Part shown: in pieces, positions 7,846 to 16,671 of the stretch
Position numbering within the stretch: position 1 is the first letter of the stretch
How the letters are laid out: every line of letters starts with the position of its first letter
Source of the DNA: Exiguobacterium sp. Helios
Lineage (GTDB): Bacteria; Bacillota; Bacilli; Exiguobacteriales; Exiguobacteriaceae
Direction: 5' to 3'
Assembly: GCF_014524545.1 (NCBI RefSeq)
Contig: NZ_CP053557.1
Location: forward strand, 955,501 to 1,019,500
DNA length: 64,000 bases
Made by a program: the position numbers and the translations under genes
The notes under the pieces: generated by a model
Told to the model about the DNA's origin: nothing
What the model saw: the letters and a program-made list of their open reading frames with translations, nothing else
Database searches by the model: none

Positions 7846-8928
7846 TTACAAGTAGGAATCAATGTCTTGCCACGTTAACTGTTTGGAGAGGGGTGGGGTT
7901 TCAAGATGACTGACGCTCATACCAATCAGGCGGATCGGACCTTTAAATTCAATTTCATTAAACAGTTTGGTCGTCACCCGGAGTAACGTTTCTTCATCAG
8001 CCGTTTCTTCTAAAAACGTATAACGTTTAGAACGCGACTGGAAATCTTCAGTCTTCCATTTAATCGTGACGGTCCGGCAGACCAGTTCTTTTTGGTTCAG
8101 TGTTTTGACGACGGACAGTGCTTCGCGTTTTAGCGTTTCGAAAATGGTATCGATATCTTCTGTATCTTCTTCGAAGGTACTTTCAGAGCCGATGGATTTC
8201 CGTTCCCGGTGCGGACGGACCATTCGCTCGTCTTGACCGTGCGCCATCGTATACAGTTCGGTTCCCCGGTCCCGACCGAGCAATCCCCGCAGTTCAGCTA
8301 TCGGCGATTGTTGAATATCTGCGACCGTTTGGAAACCATGTTTCTGAAGTGTTTGCTCCGTGACTTTTCCGACTCCGTGTAAATCCCCGATCTTTAATCC
8401 GGATAAAAAAGGTAAAACATCATCCGGAGGCAACACGGTTAATCCGTTTGGCTTTTGATGGCCGGAAGCAATTTTAGCGACAAGCTTTGAGTTTGATACG
8501 CCGGCGGAAGCAGTCAAACCTGTCCGTCGTTTGATTTCAGCCAGGATGTACTGGGCAATATGCGTCGCACTTGTCATCTGCAGGTTGTTTTCTGTGACGT
8601 CCAGATAGGCCTCATCTAACGACAGCGGTTCGACAAGAGGTGTGATCTCAAGAAACAACTCCATGATTTGGGCACTGACCGCACGGTACACTTCAAAACG
8701 GGGACGCAGAAAAACGGCCCGCGGACAGAGCTGAAACGCTCGCCGTGACGGCATCGCACTGTGAATGCCGTATTTGCGTGCTTCATACGAACAGGTCGCA
8801 ACGACACCCCGCGCATGAGGAGGACCACCGACGATGACAGGAACACCTTTTAAATGTGGTCGATCGCGCTGTTCGACAGAAGCATAAAACGCGTCCATGT
8901 CGACATGAATGATTTTTCGTCCCATCAT
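7846..8928 (-). CDS. dinB: DNA polymerase IV (Y-family, translesion)
   Basis: Error-prone polymerase that copies past DNA lesions. 360 residues starting MMGRKIIHVDMDAFYASVEQRD, the Y-family motif with the first catalytic Asp pair; the second acidic motif, LSLDEAYLDVT, is at about residue 105. The (HhH)2 thumb (LPFLSGLKIGDLHGVGKVTEQTLQKHGF) and the little-finger domain follow. The C-terminus ends at LTWQDIDSYL without an obvious QLxLF-type clamp-binding peptide, though SKQLTW may serve. AAAGGAGGAG is correctly spaced for the first ATG. A LexA-like box in its promoter suggests SOS induction. Confidence 0.95.
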   Translation of the reverse strand: MMGRKIIHVDMDAFYASVEQRDRPHLKGVPVIVGGPPHARGVVATCSYEARKYGIHSAMPSRRAFQLCPRAVFLRPRFEVYRAVSAQIMELFLEITPLVEPLSLDEAYLDVTENNLQMTSATHIAQYILAEIKRRTGLTASAGVSNSKLVAKIASGHQKPNGLTVLPPDDVLPFLSGLKIGDLHGVGKVTEQTLQKHGFQTVADIQQSPIAELRGLLGRDRGTELYTMAHGQDERMVRPHRERKSIGSESTFEEDTEDIDTIFETLKREALSVVKTLNQKELVCRTVTIKWKTEDFQSRSKRYTFLEETADEETLLRVTTKLFNEIEFKGPIRLIGMSVSHLETPPLSKQLTWQDIDSYL

Positions 8929-8975
8929 CGTCTCCTCCTTTCTTTCAATCCGTTAATTCGTTACACTTAGTATAA

Positions 8976-8989
8976 CGAACTTATGTTCT
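8976..8989 (-). promoter_or_regulatory. LexA (DinR) SOS box of dinB
   Basis: CGAACTTATGTTCT on the plus strand contains perfect GAAC-N4-GTTC half sites, matching the Bacillus SOS consensus CGAACRNRYGTTYG at 12 of 14 positions. On the minus strand it lies between a -35-like TAGATA and a -10 TATACT (8969-8974), 47 bases before the dinB start. Confidence 0.72.
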
Positions 8990-8994
8990 GTTAT

Positions 8995-9906
8995 CTATTT
9001 TTTTAGTCGCGATTTTTTATTCGGCATCCGGACGAGCGCTCCTAACCAGCCGCGGCGTTTCATCCAATAAAAGATTCCGCCGGTCGTAAGGAAAATCAAA
9101 AAGAGGGCACTGGCATATCCGTATTTCCAGTCAAGTTCGGGCATGTTTTTAAAATTCATTCCCCAAATCGCACCGAGCGCCATCATCGGTGTGGCGACGG
9201 CTGTGAAAATCGTCAAAGCTTTCATGATTTCATTTCCTCTGAAGTTCGAAACGGTTGTCGACAGATCGAGCAATACTTCAATATCTTTTTGATAGTGTTC
9301 AATCAGCATCAACAGACGTTGCACCCGTTTTTCAGCCAGTTGGTAAGGTAAAGCCTCCGTATACGTATTTTGCCGAACGAAAGCTTCGGGACCTGCTAAA
9401 ACAAGCTCACGGAACGGGACGACCAAGTCGGACCAGTTTTCGATGGTATCGCGTAAGCCAAAAATGCTATCAAGCGAATTTTCGTCGATGCTTCCCCGAA
9501 GCTCATCTTGTCTCAAAAACAGTTCGGTTTCAAAAGCATCGATTCCCGGGAAATAGGTATTCATTTGAAGTGATAACAGGGCATAAAAAGCTTCGAAGGG
9601 GGTCGTAGTCTCGAACGGTTCAATTAAGGAAACCGTATGTTCCGATAAGCCGATTGTAATCAGTTCCGTAGGTGAAAGATAATAACAGATGGAGCGGCGG
9701 TCACTTTTATCAGCCGGATTTTGCCAGGTTACGATGGAGCCGTACAATAAATCGAGTTCGACACGTGTAAAGTTCATATCTTTTGTCGAGAGTTGATTCA
9801 GCCAGTCCAACTTAAAGGCATCGGTTGGTGTTTCAGAATGAAAGTATTCTTCAAATTCAGCAAGTGTTAAAAAACGATGCCATGTAAAGAGTGAGTCGGA
9901 TTCCAT
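8995..9906 (-). CDS. CorA-like magnesium/divalent cation transporter
   Basis: 303-residue membrane channel protein of the CorA family. A large acidic/helical cytoplasmic domain (residues 1 to about 235) precedes two transmembrane helices near the C-terminus, with the family hallmark GMN at the end of the first (ALGAIWGMNFKNMPELDWKYGY). It probably mediates Mg2+ (or Co2+/Zn2+) movement across the cytoplasmic membrane as a pentamer. The usual second-helix basic tail (WMKRRGWLG) is present. It is transcribed towards dinB without a visible terminator, so some read-through into dinB is possible. The start follows ATAGGAGCTC. Confidence 0.9.
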   Translation of the reverse strand: MESDSLFTWHRFLTLAEFEEYFHSETPTDAFKLDWLNQLSTKDMNFTRVELDLLYGSIVTWQNPADKSDRRSICYYLSPTELITIGLSEHTVSLIEPFETTTPFEAFYALLSLQMNTYFPGIDAFETELFLRQDELRGSIDENSLDSIFGLRDTIENWSDLVVPFRELVLAGPEAFVRQNTYTEALPYQLAEKRVQRLLMLIEHYQKDIEVLLDLSTTVSNFRGNEIMKALTIFTAVATPMMALGAIWGMNFKNMPELDWKYGYASALFLIFLTTGGIFYWMKRRGWLGALVRMPNKKSRLKK

Positions 9907-10017
9907 GTTTTGAGCTCCTATATAGTAGAATGGTAGAGTGACGTCTGACAGTCAGAGAACTATGTAACAGTTCCAAATCAAAATGAGTCTAGATAAATAA
10001 AAAGGATGTGTTGTGAA

Positions 10018-10938
10018 ATGAAAGGTATCGGTCAGTTAGCAGTTGGAGAAATGCTCGATCAACGGGTCATGATCAAGCAGGCATTAAAAGGAATTGCTGC
10101 AAACGGAAAACCTTATCTGACATTGATTTTAGCAGATAAAACGGGAGAAATTGAAACAAAGATGTGGGATACGAGTGATCTTGAAAAATATGCACCGAAG
10201 TTTATCGTCCACGCGGCAGGTGAAGTGATGGATTACCGAGGACGAACACAATTGAAACTGAAGCAAATTACTGTCCTGGACGATACGAATGTGGAAGACT
10301 ACATTCAATCGGCTCCTCTTCCGCGGGAACAGATTGAAACGGAAGTACTTGGCTTCATCGAATCGATGCAACATGCCGAGATGAAGAAGCTGGTCAAGCA
10401 TCTGGTCATCAAGGACTTCGATGCGTATTTCACACATCCAGCCGCAGTCAAAAACCACCATGCATTTTATTCCGGTTTATCGTATCATGTCCTGTCGATG
10501 CTAAAACTGGCTGACCAAATTGCCCGTCTTTATCCTACGTTAAATCGTGATTTGTTGATTGCAGGTGTCGTCCTGCATGACTACGCAAAAATCAAGGAGC
10601 TGTCTGATCCTGTGACACCGGAATACACGCTTCCCGGAAAGCTTGTCGGACATATCTCATTAATGGTCGCAGAACTGGAAAAAGTCGGGGCGGAGTTACA
10701 CATCGATGCAGAAGTGTTGACGGTCTTACAACATTTAGTCCTGAGTCACCATGGCCGTCCGGAGTGGGGATCGGCTGTCGCACCACAGATGCGTGAAGCC
10801 GAAGTATTATTTTTGATTGATAATCTGGATGCGCGAATGACGATGATGGACCGTTTGCTTGAGTATGTCGAGCCCGGACAATTTTCTGAACGGTCATTTG
10901 CGTTAGATAATCGATCGTTTTATCGTCCCAAGCTATGA
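10018..10938 (+). CDS. yhaM: 3'-5' exoribonuclease YhaM
   Basis: Degrades RNA (and single-stranded DNA) from the 3' end. Two domains are visible in the 306 residues: an N-terminal OB fold (about 12-95, including KPYLTLILADKTGEIETKMWD) and an HD hydrolase domain (about 155-280) with the metal ligands in HHAFYSGLSYHVLSML, VVLHDYAKI and VLSHHGRPEWGSAV. The length matches B. subtilis YhaM (about 314). The ATG at 10018 is preferred over an in-frame ATG at 10006 because AAAGGATG then has normal spacing. In B. subtilis yhaM is likewise close to prsA. Confidence 0.93.
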   Translation: MKGIGQLAVGEMLDQRVMIKQALKGIAANGKPYLTLILADKTGEIETKMWDTSDLEKYAPKFIVHAAGEVMDYRGRTQLKLKQITVLDDTNVEDYIQSAPLPREQIETEVLGFIESMQHAEMKKLVKHLVIKDFDAYFTHPAAVKNHHAFYSGLSYHVLSMLKLADQIARLYPTLNRDLLIAGVVLHDYAKIKELSDPVTPEYTLPGKLVGHISLMVAELEKVGAELHIDAEVLTVLQHLVLSHHGRPEWGSAVAPQMREAEVLFLIDNLDARMTMMDRLLEYVEPGQFSERSFALDNRSFYRPKL

Positions 10939-10994
10939 AGAGATGACTTGAAGTGATTCAAAAGAATTTGAAATTGATCAGAGGAGTGAACTTC

Positions 10995-12017
10995 ATGAAA
11001 ACCAAACTGTTCGAAGCAATCCAAATCGGGGGACTGTCCTTCCGGAATCGTGTCATCATGGCACCAATGTGTATGTATAGTGCGAAAGACGATGGCCTTG
11101 TAACCGATTGGCATGTCACACACTATGCCTCACGTGCTGTTGGGGGCGTTGGAGGTGTCATCTTAGAGGCAACGGCTGTCACACCGGACGGACGAATCTC
11201 AGCAGGTGATCTAGGTGTTTGGTCGGATGAACATATCGACGGACTTCGTCGCATTGCAGATCAAGTGAAAGCGGCGGGGGCAAAAGCAGGCATTCAGCTG
11301 GCGCATGCCGGGCGGAAAAGTACGACGGCTAAACCGCCTGTCGCACCATCAGCAATCGGATTTGATGATTCATACGACCATCCGCATGAACTGACTGTGG
11401 AGGAAATCGATGTCATCAAACAACAATTCGTCGAGGCGGCACTTCGTGTCGAACAAGCGGGTTATGATTTCATCGAATTACATGGAGCGCACGGCTATTT
11501 GATTAATACATTCTTATCCCCGTTGTCGAATAAACGCCAAGATCAATACGGTGGATCAATGGAAAATCGGATGCGCTTTTTGCTTGAAATCATTGATGAA
11601 GTTCAAGCAAAAACCAACTTGTCATTATGGGTCCGGATTTCAGCAGCAGACCATGCAACAGGCGGGATGACGGCGACGGATTATATTCCGTTAGCCGAGG
11701 AACTGTTAAAACGAAAGATCGATTTGCTCGATTGCAGTTCTGGAGCGGTTGTTGCCAATGCAGTTCCGGATGTGTATCCCGGCTATCAAGTGCCGTATGC
11801 AGCTGAAATCAAACAAGCCACTGGAATCAAGACAGGAGCCGTCGGTCTGATTACGACGGCGACGCTTGCAGAAGAAATCATTCGCAGTGAACGGGCGGAT
11901 GTCATCCTGCTTGCCCGTGAACTTTTGCGTCAACCGTACTGGGTCTACCATGCGGCAGCAGAACTCAAAGACGAGGTCAGTTTACCGAAACAATATGAAC
12001 GGGCTCCGATTCGTTAA
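10995..12017 (+). CDS. namA: NADPH dehydrogenase, old yellow enzyme (YqjM type)
   Basis: FMN-dependent ene-reductase that reduces activated C=C bonds and is linked to oxidative-stress defence. 340 residues, almost the same as B. subtilis YqjM (338). Diagnostic YqjM residues are present: Cys26 and Tyr28 (APMCMYS), the His pair in ELHGAHGYLINTFLSP, and the C-terminal Arg region YERAPIR that reaches into the partner's active site. The ATG at 10995 follows GAGGAGTG; an upstream in-frame ATG at 10953 lacks a ribosome site. It may be co-transcribed with yhaM, 56 bases upstream, and ends at a shared terminator. Confidence 0.93.
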   Translation: MKTKLFEAIQIGGLSFRNRVIMAPMCMYSAKDDGLVTDWHVTHYASRAVGGVGGVILEATAVTPDGRISAGDLGVWSDEHIDGLRRIADQVKAAGAKAGIQLAHAGRKSTTAKPPVAPSAIGFDDSYDHPHELTVEEIDVIKQQFVEAALRVEQAGYDFIELHGAHGYLINTFLSPLSNKRQDQYGGSMENRMRFLLEIIDEVQAKTNLSLWVRISAADHATGGMTATDYIPLAEELLKRKIDLLDCSSGAVVANAVPDVYPGYQVPYAAEIKQATGIKTGAVGLITTATLAEEIIRSERADVILLARELLRQPYWVYHAAAELKDEVSLPKQYERAPIR

Positions 12018-12036
12018 TAGGAATAAAAGCATAACC

Positions 12037-12076
12037 AAAAAAATCCCTGCCTTCCATGATGGAAGCAGGGATTTTT
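12037..12076. terminator. Bidirectional terminator between namA and prsA
   Basis: AAATCCCTGC.TTCCAT / ATGGAAGCAGGGATTT stem flanked by A-run on the left and T-run on the right, so it can end both converging transcripts. Confidence 0.88.
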
Positions 12077-12080
12077 ACGC

Positions 12081-12995
12081 TTATTGTTGTTGCTGTTGCA
12101 TCTGTTGTTGCATTTGTTGTTGTTCTTGCTTATCGAGGTCAAACGCATCCTTGAAGTCTTTGTTCTCGATTTTAACGTCGTACTTCTTCATCAATGAACG
12201 GTAGATGTCGTTTGGATTGACTTGAGCTGCTTTTTCTTCAGCTAATGCCTTTTTGATTCGATCGGATTCTTTTTCGAGCGTAAAGTCTTTTTTCTCTTTA
12301 CGGTCTGTTACTTTAATGATGTGATATCCGAATTGTGTTTTGATCGGGTCAGAAATTTTACCTTCAACGCCATCCTTGAACGCATAATTTTCGAATTCCT
12401 CGACCATTTTACCTTTTGTGAAGTATCCAAGATCTCCACCTTTTGTTGCGCTACCAGTATCCGTTGATTTAGCTTTAGCGATTTTAGCAAAATCGCCGCC
12501 TTCATCAAGTTGTTTCTTGATTGCTTTTGCATCTGCTTCTTTTTCAACAAGAATGTGGCTCGCTTTTACTTCCACTTTTTCCTGATTGAAACGCTCTTCG
12601 ATTTCTTTATCCGTAACTTTTGATTTTGCTGATTTTGCTTCTGTTAAGAGCATTTGTGTCCGAAGCACTTTTTCGAATTCTTTTTCGCTTTTAATACCGG
12701 CTGTTTGAAGTGTCGTATTGAACTGTTCTTTATCTGGGAACTGATCTTTTGTTTTCTTGACTTCAGCTTCTACTTCTTTATCTGTTACTTTTTTACCGTA
12801 TTCTTTTTCAAGCAGTTTGTTCATCGTTTGTTGGAAAGCAATTTGTGCACCTGCTTTTTGGTACGCCTCGTCTTGGACGTCCGCTTTATTGACTTCTCCA
12901 CCTTTGTAGTTGATGACAGCTTCGTCATTTGAACCACATGCTGCTAATGTGAATACACTTGCCACTGCTGCTACACTTAAAAGTTTCTTTTTCAT
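12081..12995 (-). CDS. prsA: Foldase lipoprotein PrsA
   Basis: Peptidyl-prolyl isomerase/chaperone that folds secreted proteins on the outer face of the membrane. 304 residues: lipoprotein signal with lipobox LAAC (Cys20), an N-terminal SurA-like helical domain, then a parvulin domain (about 130-225; SHILVEKEADAKAI..., GGDLGYFTKGKMVEEFE, QFGYHIIKVTDR), then a helical C-terminal part. The last 19 residues are very Gln/Met-rich, an odd hydrophilic tail. Located beside scoC, yhaH and hit as in B. subtilis. AGGGGTG precedes the ATG. PrsA and the CssRS system encoded at 47 kb act on the same secretion-stress problem. Confidence 0.95.
   Translation of the reverse strand: MKKKLLSVAAVASVFTLAACGSNDEAVINYKGGEVNKADVQDEAYQKAGAQIAFQQTMNKLLEKEYGKKVTDKEVEAEVKKTKDQFPDKEQFNTTLQTAGIKSEKEFEKVLRTQMLLTEAKSAKSKVTDKEIEERFNQEKVEVKASHILVEKEADAKAIKKQLDEGGDFAKIAKAKSTDTGSATKGGDLGYFTKGKMVEEFENYAFKDGVEGKISDPIKTQFGYHIIKVTDRKEKKDFTLEKESDRIKKALAEEKAAQVNPNDIYRSLMKKYDVKIENKDFKDAFDLDKQEQQQMQQQMQQQQQ
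12084..12128 (-). repeat. Gln/Met-coding low-complexity tract in prsA
   Basis: A 45-base CAA/CAG/ATG tract encodes the end of PrsA, essentially Q and M (QQQM units repeated). It is coding low complexity, prone to slippage, not a dispersed repeat. Confidence 0.8.
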
Positions 12996-13264
12996 ACATA
13001 CACCCCTAATTTACCATTTATTTCAACCGTTCTATCATATCATATCTTCGTTATCTTGACAGCTTTCCGCAAAATCGAAAGTGATTTGCTCTTACACCAT
13101 GCTATCACATCAAGTACAGGAGGGGAGGACTATTTTTGTGGGAAATTGTGAGGCATCGCAACGTTTTGAGACAGAACGGTAAAGGGAACGTTACTTTCAA
13201 AAGACAGAAAAAACGTCCTAGGCCTCAAGGCTTAGAACGTTAACTCGAAGAATTCATGCAAAGG

Positions 13265-13834
13265 TCATGCTTTTTTGATCGAGTCGATCACCGGGTCTTG
13301 TGGACGCCGGTCTGCTTCTTCTGTAATCATTTTTGATGTCTCGGCAAAAATGTCCATGAAGCTGTCGCCGTAAAGACGGCGAACGATTGCTGATATGTCT
13401 GTCAGCTCTGGGAATTTACCGTAAAGTTCCTGGAGTGGTAACGAAGCACGGAAAACACCGTTCTCTTCTGGGCGGAATGCTTGAATCGTCTCAAGTAACA
13501 GACTTTCGCCTTCCGGGGTCAGTTGGACGTAGGTATTTCGTTTATCCGTCTCCTTTTTTGAAAACGTCAAAAGTCCACGGTCTTCTAATTTTTTAGAGAA
13601 GTTGAATGCAGTCGAGACGTGCATCACACCGTATTTGGCGATTTCAGAAATCGAGGCACCACCCAGTGCATGGGAAATCCATAAAATATGGTGTTCATTA
13701 ATATTTAAATCAAAGGGTTTGATCCAATTTTGCCAATCTTTTTCTACCGTTTTCCATAGTGCTTTGCTCAATTGGACAATTTTATGACTGTATAACAGTG
13801 CTTCTTGTCCAGGATATAATTTTTCGTGTTCCAT
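13265..13834 (-). CDS. scoC: MarR-family regulator ScoC (Hpr)
   Basis: Transition-state repressor that in B. subtilis limits exoprotease, peptide-transport and sporulation genes. 189 residues; the winged helix-turn-helix spans about 45-130 ([65 protein letters not shown] is the recognisable core). Hpr is longer than most MarR proteins, with an extended C-terminus, and this length fits. Its place between prsA and yhaH agrees with the B. subtilis order. AAAGGATGAG lies upstream of the ATG. Confidence 0.9.
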   Translation of the reverse strand: MEHEKLYPGQEALLYSHKIVQLSKALWKTVEKDWQNWIKPFDLNINEHHILWISHALGGASISEIAKYGVMHVSTAFNFSKKLEDRGLLTFSKKETDKRNTYVQLTPEGESLLLETIQAFRPEENGVFRASLPLQELYGKFPELTDISAIVRRLYGDSFMDIFAETSKMITEEADRRPQDPVIDSIKKA

Positions 13835-13918
13835 ATCTGACTCATCCTTTCGAAAGGTGACAATGGCTCAAACGCGCAAAATGCAAACTATACAAAAACA
13901 AATCGAAGCAGCGGACCG

Positions 13919-14260
13919 TTATTGTTGGGGAGTAAGATGATCGACGTCTTGTTTTGCCTCATCAGCAAATTTCTGAAGACGTGCGAGTGATTCTTGAACC
14001 TCTGACTGATACTGGGAGACATCTCTTGTAACTTCCTCTTTAAAAGTCGTACCAGAAAGTTTGGCTGTCTCTATTAGATTCTTTCCCTCTTGCGTCAAAT
14101 CCTGCACGTTCGTTACGATTGTAGAATAAGAATTTCGACGTTGTTTACCATTCGAAGAGTCACTTTTAGTACCTTGGCGAAGCGCCTTCAAACCGTAAAA
14201 AGTCACAAGCGACAGCGTAGCACCAAAAGCGACCCAGTTACGATGGGGACGCTTCGACAT
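13919..14260 (-). CDS. yhaH: YtxH-like protein YhaH
   Basis: 113-residue protein with a hydrophobic N-terminal segment (about 8-26, WVAFGATLSLVTFYGLKAL) followed by a long charged amphipathic helix (about 55-113), the YtxH/YhaH shape. Such proteins are membrane-anchored and often general-stress induced; molecular role unknown. The gene lies between scoC and hit as in B. subtilis, supporting the assignment more than sequence detail does. AAAAGGAGG is well placed before the ATG. Confidence 0.78.
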   Translation of the reverse strand: MSKRPHRNWVAFGATLSLVTFYGLKALRQGTKSDSSNGKQRRNSYSTIVTNVQDLTQEGKNLIETAKLSGTTFKEEVTRDVSQYQSEVQESLARLQKFADEAKQDVDHLTPQQ

Positions 14261-14383
14261 AGTTTTACCTCCTTTTGATATTAAAATATTTGTTTCGTAT
14301 TATTTTACCGAAAATTCGATATTAGAAACCTATTTCGGCAATATTTCTAAAATGAGTCAGTAATTGAACGGTTTTGGGTACCG

Positions 14384-14809
14384 TCAGAGACGATTTTTAA
14401 TGGATTCGGCGATTGTTGCCAATTCTTCAGCCGTATACTCTTCATTGTGCACTTCCCATTTCGCACCAAAGCCATCGTGTTTGTCGTGGCGCGGAATGAG
14501 ATGGAGATGGAAGTGAGAAACAGATTGTCCGGCAACTTTCCCGGTGTTCGATAAAAGGTTCATTCCGGCAGCACCTGTTTCCTGTTGTAAAGCACGACTG
14601 ATTTCCGGAATGGTTGCAAAAACAGCCTGTGCACTTTCTGCGGATAAATCGTAGACGTTATCAGCGTGCTGTTTTGGAATGACAAGCGTATGACCTTTCG
14701 TTACTTGTGATAAATCGAGAAAAGCCAAAACTTCTTCATTTTCAAAAACTTTATGGCTTGGGATCTCGTGGTTGGCAATCTTACAGAAAATACAGTTTTC
14801 TTTTTGCAA
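14384..14809 (-). CDS. hit: HIT family nucleotide hydrolase/transferase
   Basis: 141-residue HINT-like protein with the histidine triad HFHLHLIPR near residue 98-106, N-terminal zinc-site Cys pair (CIFCKI) and the adenosine-binding segment VLAFLDLSQVTKGHTLVIPKQHADN. It probably hydrolyses purine-nucleotide phosphoramidates. The start is taken as TTG at 14809: GAAGGAGTGAG lies just upstream and the family begins about four residues before the first Cys; the longer frame to 14872 would add residues unlike the family. It is divergent from the TcaA-like gene and upstream of ecsA as in B. subtilis. Confidence 0.93.
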   Translation of the reverse strand: MQKENCIFCKIANHEIPSHKVFENEEVLAFLDLSQVTKGHTLVIPKQHADNVYDLSAESAQAVFATIPEISRALQQETGAAGMNLLSNTGKVAGQSVSHFHLHLIPRHDKHDGFGAKWEVHNEEYTAEELATIAESIKNRL

Positions 14810-14938
14810 TGGACTCACTCCTTCAGATGGATATAGCTTCAGTATACTCGACTGAATCGGTCTTGCGGGCAATTGACAAGGATATGAAGGGTTTCTAAAC
14901 TAAAGGAAATCCTAAAAAAGAAGGTAGGGGAAACGAAG

Positions 14939-16009
14939 ATGCCGTCTCGCATCACTGTATATGAAAAAAAGAAAAGACAAAATCAGCGAATCGGACTCAT
15001 CGTGGGAATTATTGTACTCGCTGGTCTGATTGCTTGGATTGGATGGAGTCAACTCAAACCGGCTGCCGAACGGCAACAGACAGATCAAGTGTTTCAAAAG
15101 ACGGTACAGGAACAAGACCGGGAAACGTTTCAACAATTAGTGTATCTCAACAACAAACCGTTAAAGCTTGCGGAAACAAATCAGCTCATGAAATGGTTTA
15201 AGGCAGACCCGGAACGGCTTGAACGAACTGTAGCCGAAATTAAATCTGATCAAAACAATTATCCGAAAGAAACAAAACGAACTAAGCAACAAGATTTATT
15301 TTCATTAAAAAAACAGCCGGGACGATTTTGGTTCGACACGTACGCTTTGCATTTGAATAAACAGACACTGGAAGTGAAGGTTGATACGGAAACGGCGTCC
15401 ATTTCAATCGATGATGCGCCAGCAGGTAATGCGGATCAAGAGGCTCCCTTAACCATTAAACGTTTTCCGGGCGAGTATGAGGTGTCAGCACGCGTGGAAG
15501 CGAACGGAAAGACGGGACAGGCGACTGAGACCGTTCAAATAGGAGATCAGAGAACGACGACGGTTGTCTTTAAACTGGCACAACAGATTGCACCGGATAA
15601 GAAGGAACAATACGGTGTCGATATCGAGAAGCTGCTCGAAGCGGAAGTGAAGGCAAGAACCGGTAAGACGGTCGAACAGATGACGGATTATATCGGCCGA
15701 AGCCAATCCGAAGTAGAAAAATCATTTGGCCCTCCGACAAACCAGATGGCCAATAAAACGATATATGACGGATTTGAAATGGCGTATGAGAATCAGGAAG
15801 TCAAAAGTATCTTAATTGATTTGAATAAAACAACGTCTGAGCTCGAAGCAGTCGCCGGCAAGCCGGAATCTAAATCGACCGAATCAGTCGGGACGGTCTG
15901 GAAATACCCATCAAGCTTTTTTGACGACTTGTTAGGGTGGTTGAATATCAAGTTAGAAAAACGTGTCATTGAACGATCAGGTAAAATGTGGCTGGAGTTA
16001 CGTAACTAA
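14939..16009 (+). CDS. TcaA-like membrane-anchored protein
   Basis: 356-residue protein: basic N-terminus, one transmembrane helix (about 20-38), then an extracytoplasmic region. The middle (about 145-210) resembles a PEGA-like beta domain (TASISIDDAPAGNADQEAPLTIKRFPGEYEVSA...), and the order anchor, helical domain, beta domain recalls TcaA/YvbJ proteins of Firmicutes linked to cell-envelope stress and glycopeptide response. The zinc-ribbon that usually starts TcaA is missing, and there are no cysteines. The C-terminal ~110 residues form a domain I do not recognise. A related secretory scaffold role is possible; function is unproven. Confidence 0.62.
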   Translation: MPSRITVYEKKKRQNQRIGLIVGIIVLAGLIAWIGWSQLKPAAERQQTDQVFQKTVQEQDRETFQQLVYLNNKPLKLAETNQLMKWFKADPERLERTVAEIKSDQNNYPKETKRTKQQDLFSLKKQPGRFWFDTYALHLNKQTLEVKVDTETASISIDDAPAGNADQEAPLTIKRFPGEYEVSARVEANGKTGQATETVQIGDQRTTTVVFKLAQQIAPDKKEQYGVDIEKLLEAEVKARTGKTVEQMTDYIGRSQSEVEKSFGPPTNQMANKTIYDGFEMAYENQEVKSILIDLNKTTSELEAVAGKPESKSTESVGTVWKYPSSFFDDLLGWLNIKLEKRVIERSGKMWLELRN

Positions 16010-16029
16010 AAAAAATCCGCAGATCAAAC

Positions 16030-16071
16030 AAAAAAACCACTAGAGACATGACGTCTTTAGTGGTTTTTTTA
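16030..16071. terminator. Bidirectional terminator
   Basis: AACCACTAGAGAC / GTCTTTAGTGGTT stem of 13 pairs (one G-U), A-run to the left and T-run to the right; it can end both the TcaA-like gene and the GlsB-type cluster. Confidence 0.88.
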
Positions 16072-16083
16072 CAGTAAACCAGA

Positions 16084-16335
16084 TTATCGTTTGTTGACCG
16101 CACGAAGGATGAACGAAACGATTAAGATTAAGATAATTGCACCAAGGATAGCTGGTACGATTGCGAAACCGGCAACTGACGGTCCCCAACTTCCGAAAAG
16201 AGCTTGTCCGATCATTGAACCGACAAAACCTGCGATGATGTTACCGATAACTCCACCTGGTACATCTTTACCGAGAATAAGACTTGCTAACCAACCAATA
16301 ATACCACCAACGATTAAAGCCCATAAGAATCCCAT
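16084..16335 (-). CDS. GlsB/YeaQ/YmgE family membrane protein, copy 1
   Basis: 83-residue, very hydrophobic, glycine-rich protein with three predicted membrane helices; family signature WALIVGGIIGWLASLILGKD then GNIIAGFVGSMIGQALFG. Members are small stress-associated inner-membrane proteins (transglycosylase-associated family) of unknown mechanism. This is the last and most divergent of three tandem copies (about 17 differences from copy 2), with a KR ending rather than RRK. Only 33 bases separate it from copy 2, so the three are probably one transcript. AAAGGAGTG precedes the ATG. Confidence 0.88.
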   Translation of the reverse strand: MGFLWALIVGGIIGWLASLILGKDVPGGVIGNIIAGFVGSMIGQALFGSWGPSVAGFAIVPAILGAIILILIVSFILRAVNKR

Positions 16336-16368
16336 TTAAAACACTCCTTTTAGTTTTAGTAGTTTAAA

Positions 16369-16620
16369 TTATTTACGACGTACTGAACGGAGAATCAACG
16401 ATACGATGAAGATTAAGATGATTGCACCAAGAATAGCTGGAATGATTGCAAATCCGCCGATAGTAGGTCCCATTGAACCGAAAATAGCTTGTCCGATCAT
16501 TGAACCAACAAAACCTGCGATAATGTTACCGATGATGCCGCCCGGTACATCTTTACCAATAATTAGACTAGCGATCCAACCGATTAATCCACCGACAATT
16601 AAAGCCCATAAGAATCCCAT
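16369..16620 (-). CDS. GlsB/YeaQ/YmgE family membrane protein, copy 2
   Basis: 83 residues, same architecture as its neighbours and nearly identical to copy 3 (about 7 differences, conservative). It keeps the GKDVPGG loop between helices 1 and 2 and ends LRSVRRK. The close identity with copy 3 suggests the more recent of two tandem duplications. AAGGAGTG precedes the ATG. A homo- or hetero-oligomeric membrane assembly would explain retention of several copies, but that is speculation. Confidence 0.88.
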   Translation of the reverse strand: MGFLWALIVGGLIGWIASLIIGKDVPGGIIGNIIAGFVGSMIGQAIFGSMGPTIGGFAIIPAILGAIILIFIVSLILRSVRRK

Positions 16621-16671
16621 TTAAAAACACTCCTTCAATAAAATTTAAATACTAATCATTATTTCAATAAA

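Noticed and set aside
12084..12128. CAA/CAG tract considered as a microsatellite or CRISPR-like repeat
   Set aside because: It is in frame and encodes the PrsA tail; units are too short and irregular for an array.
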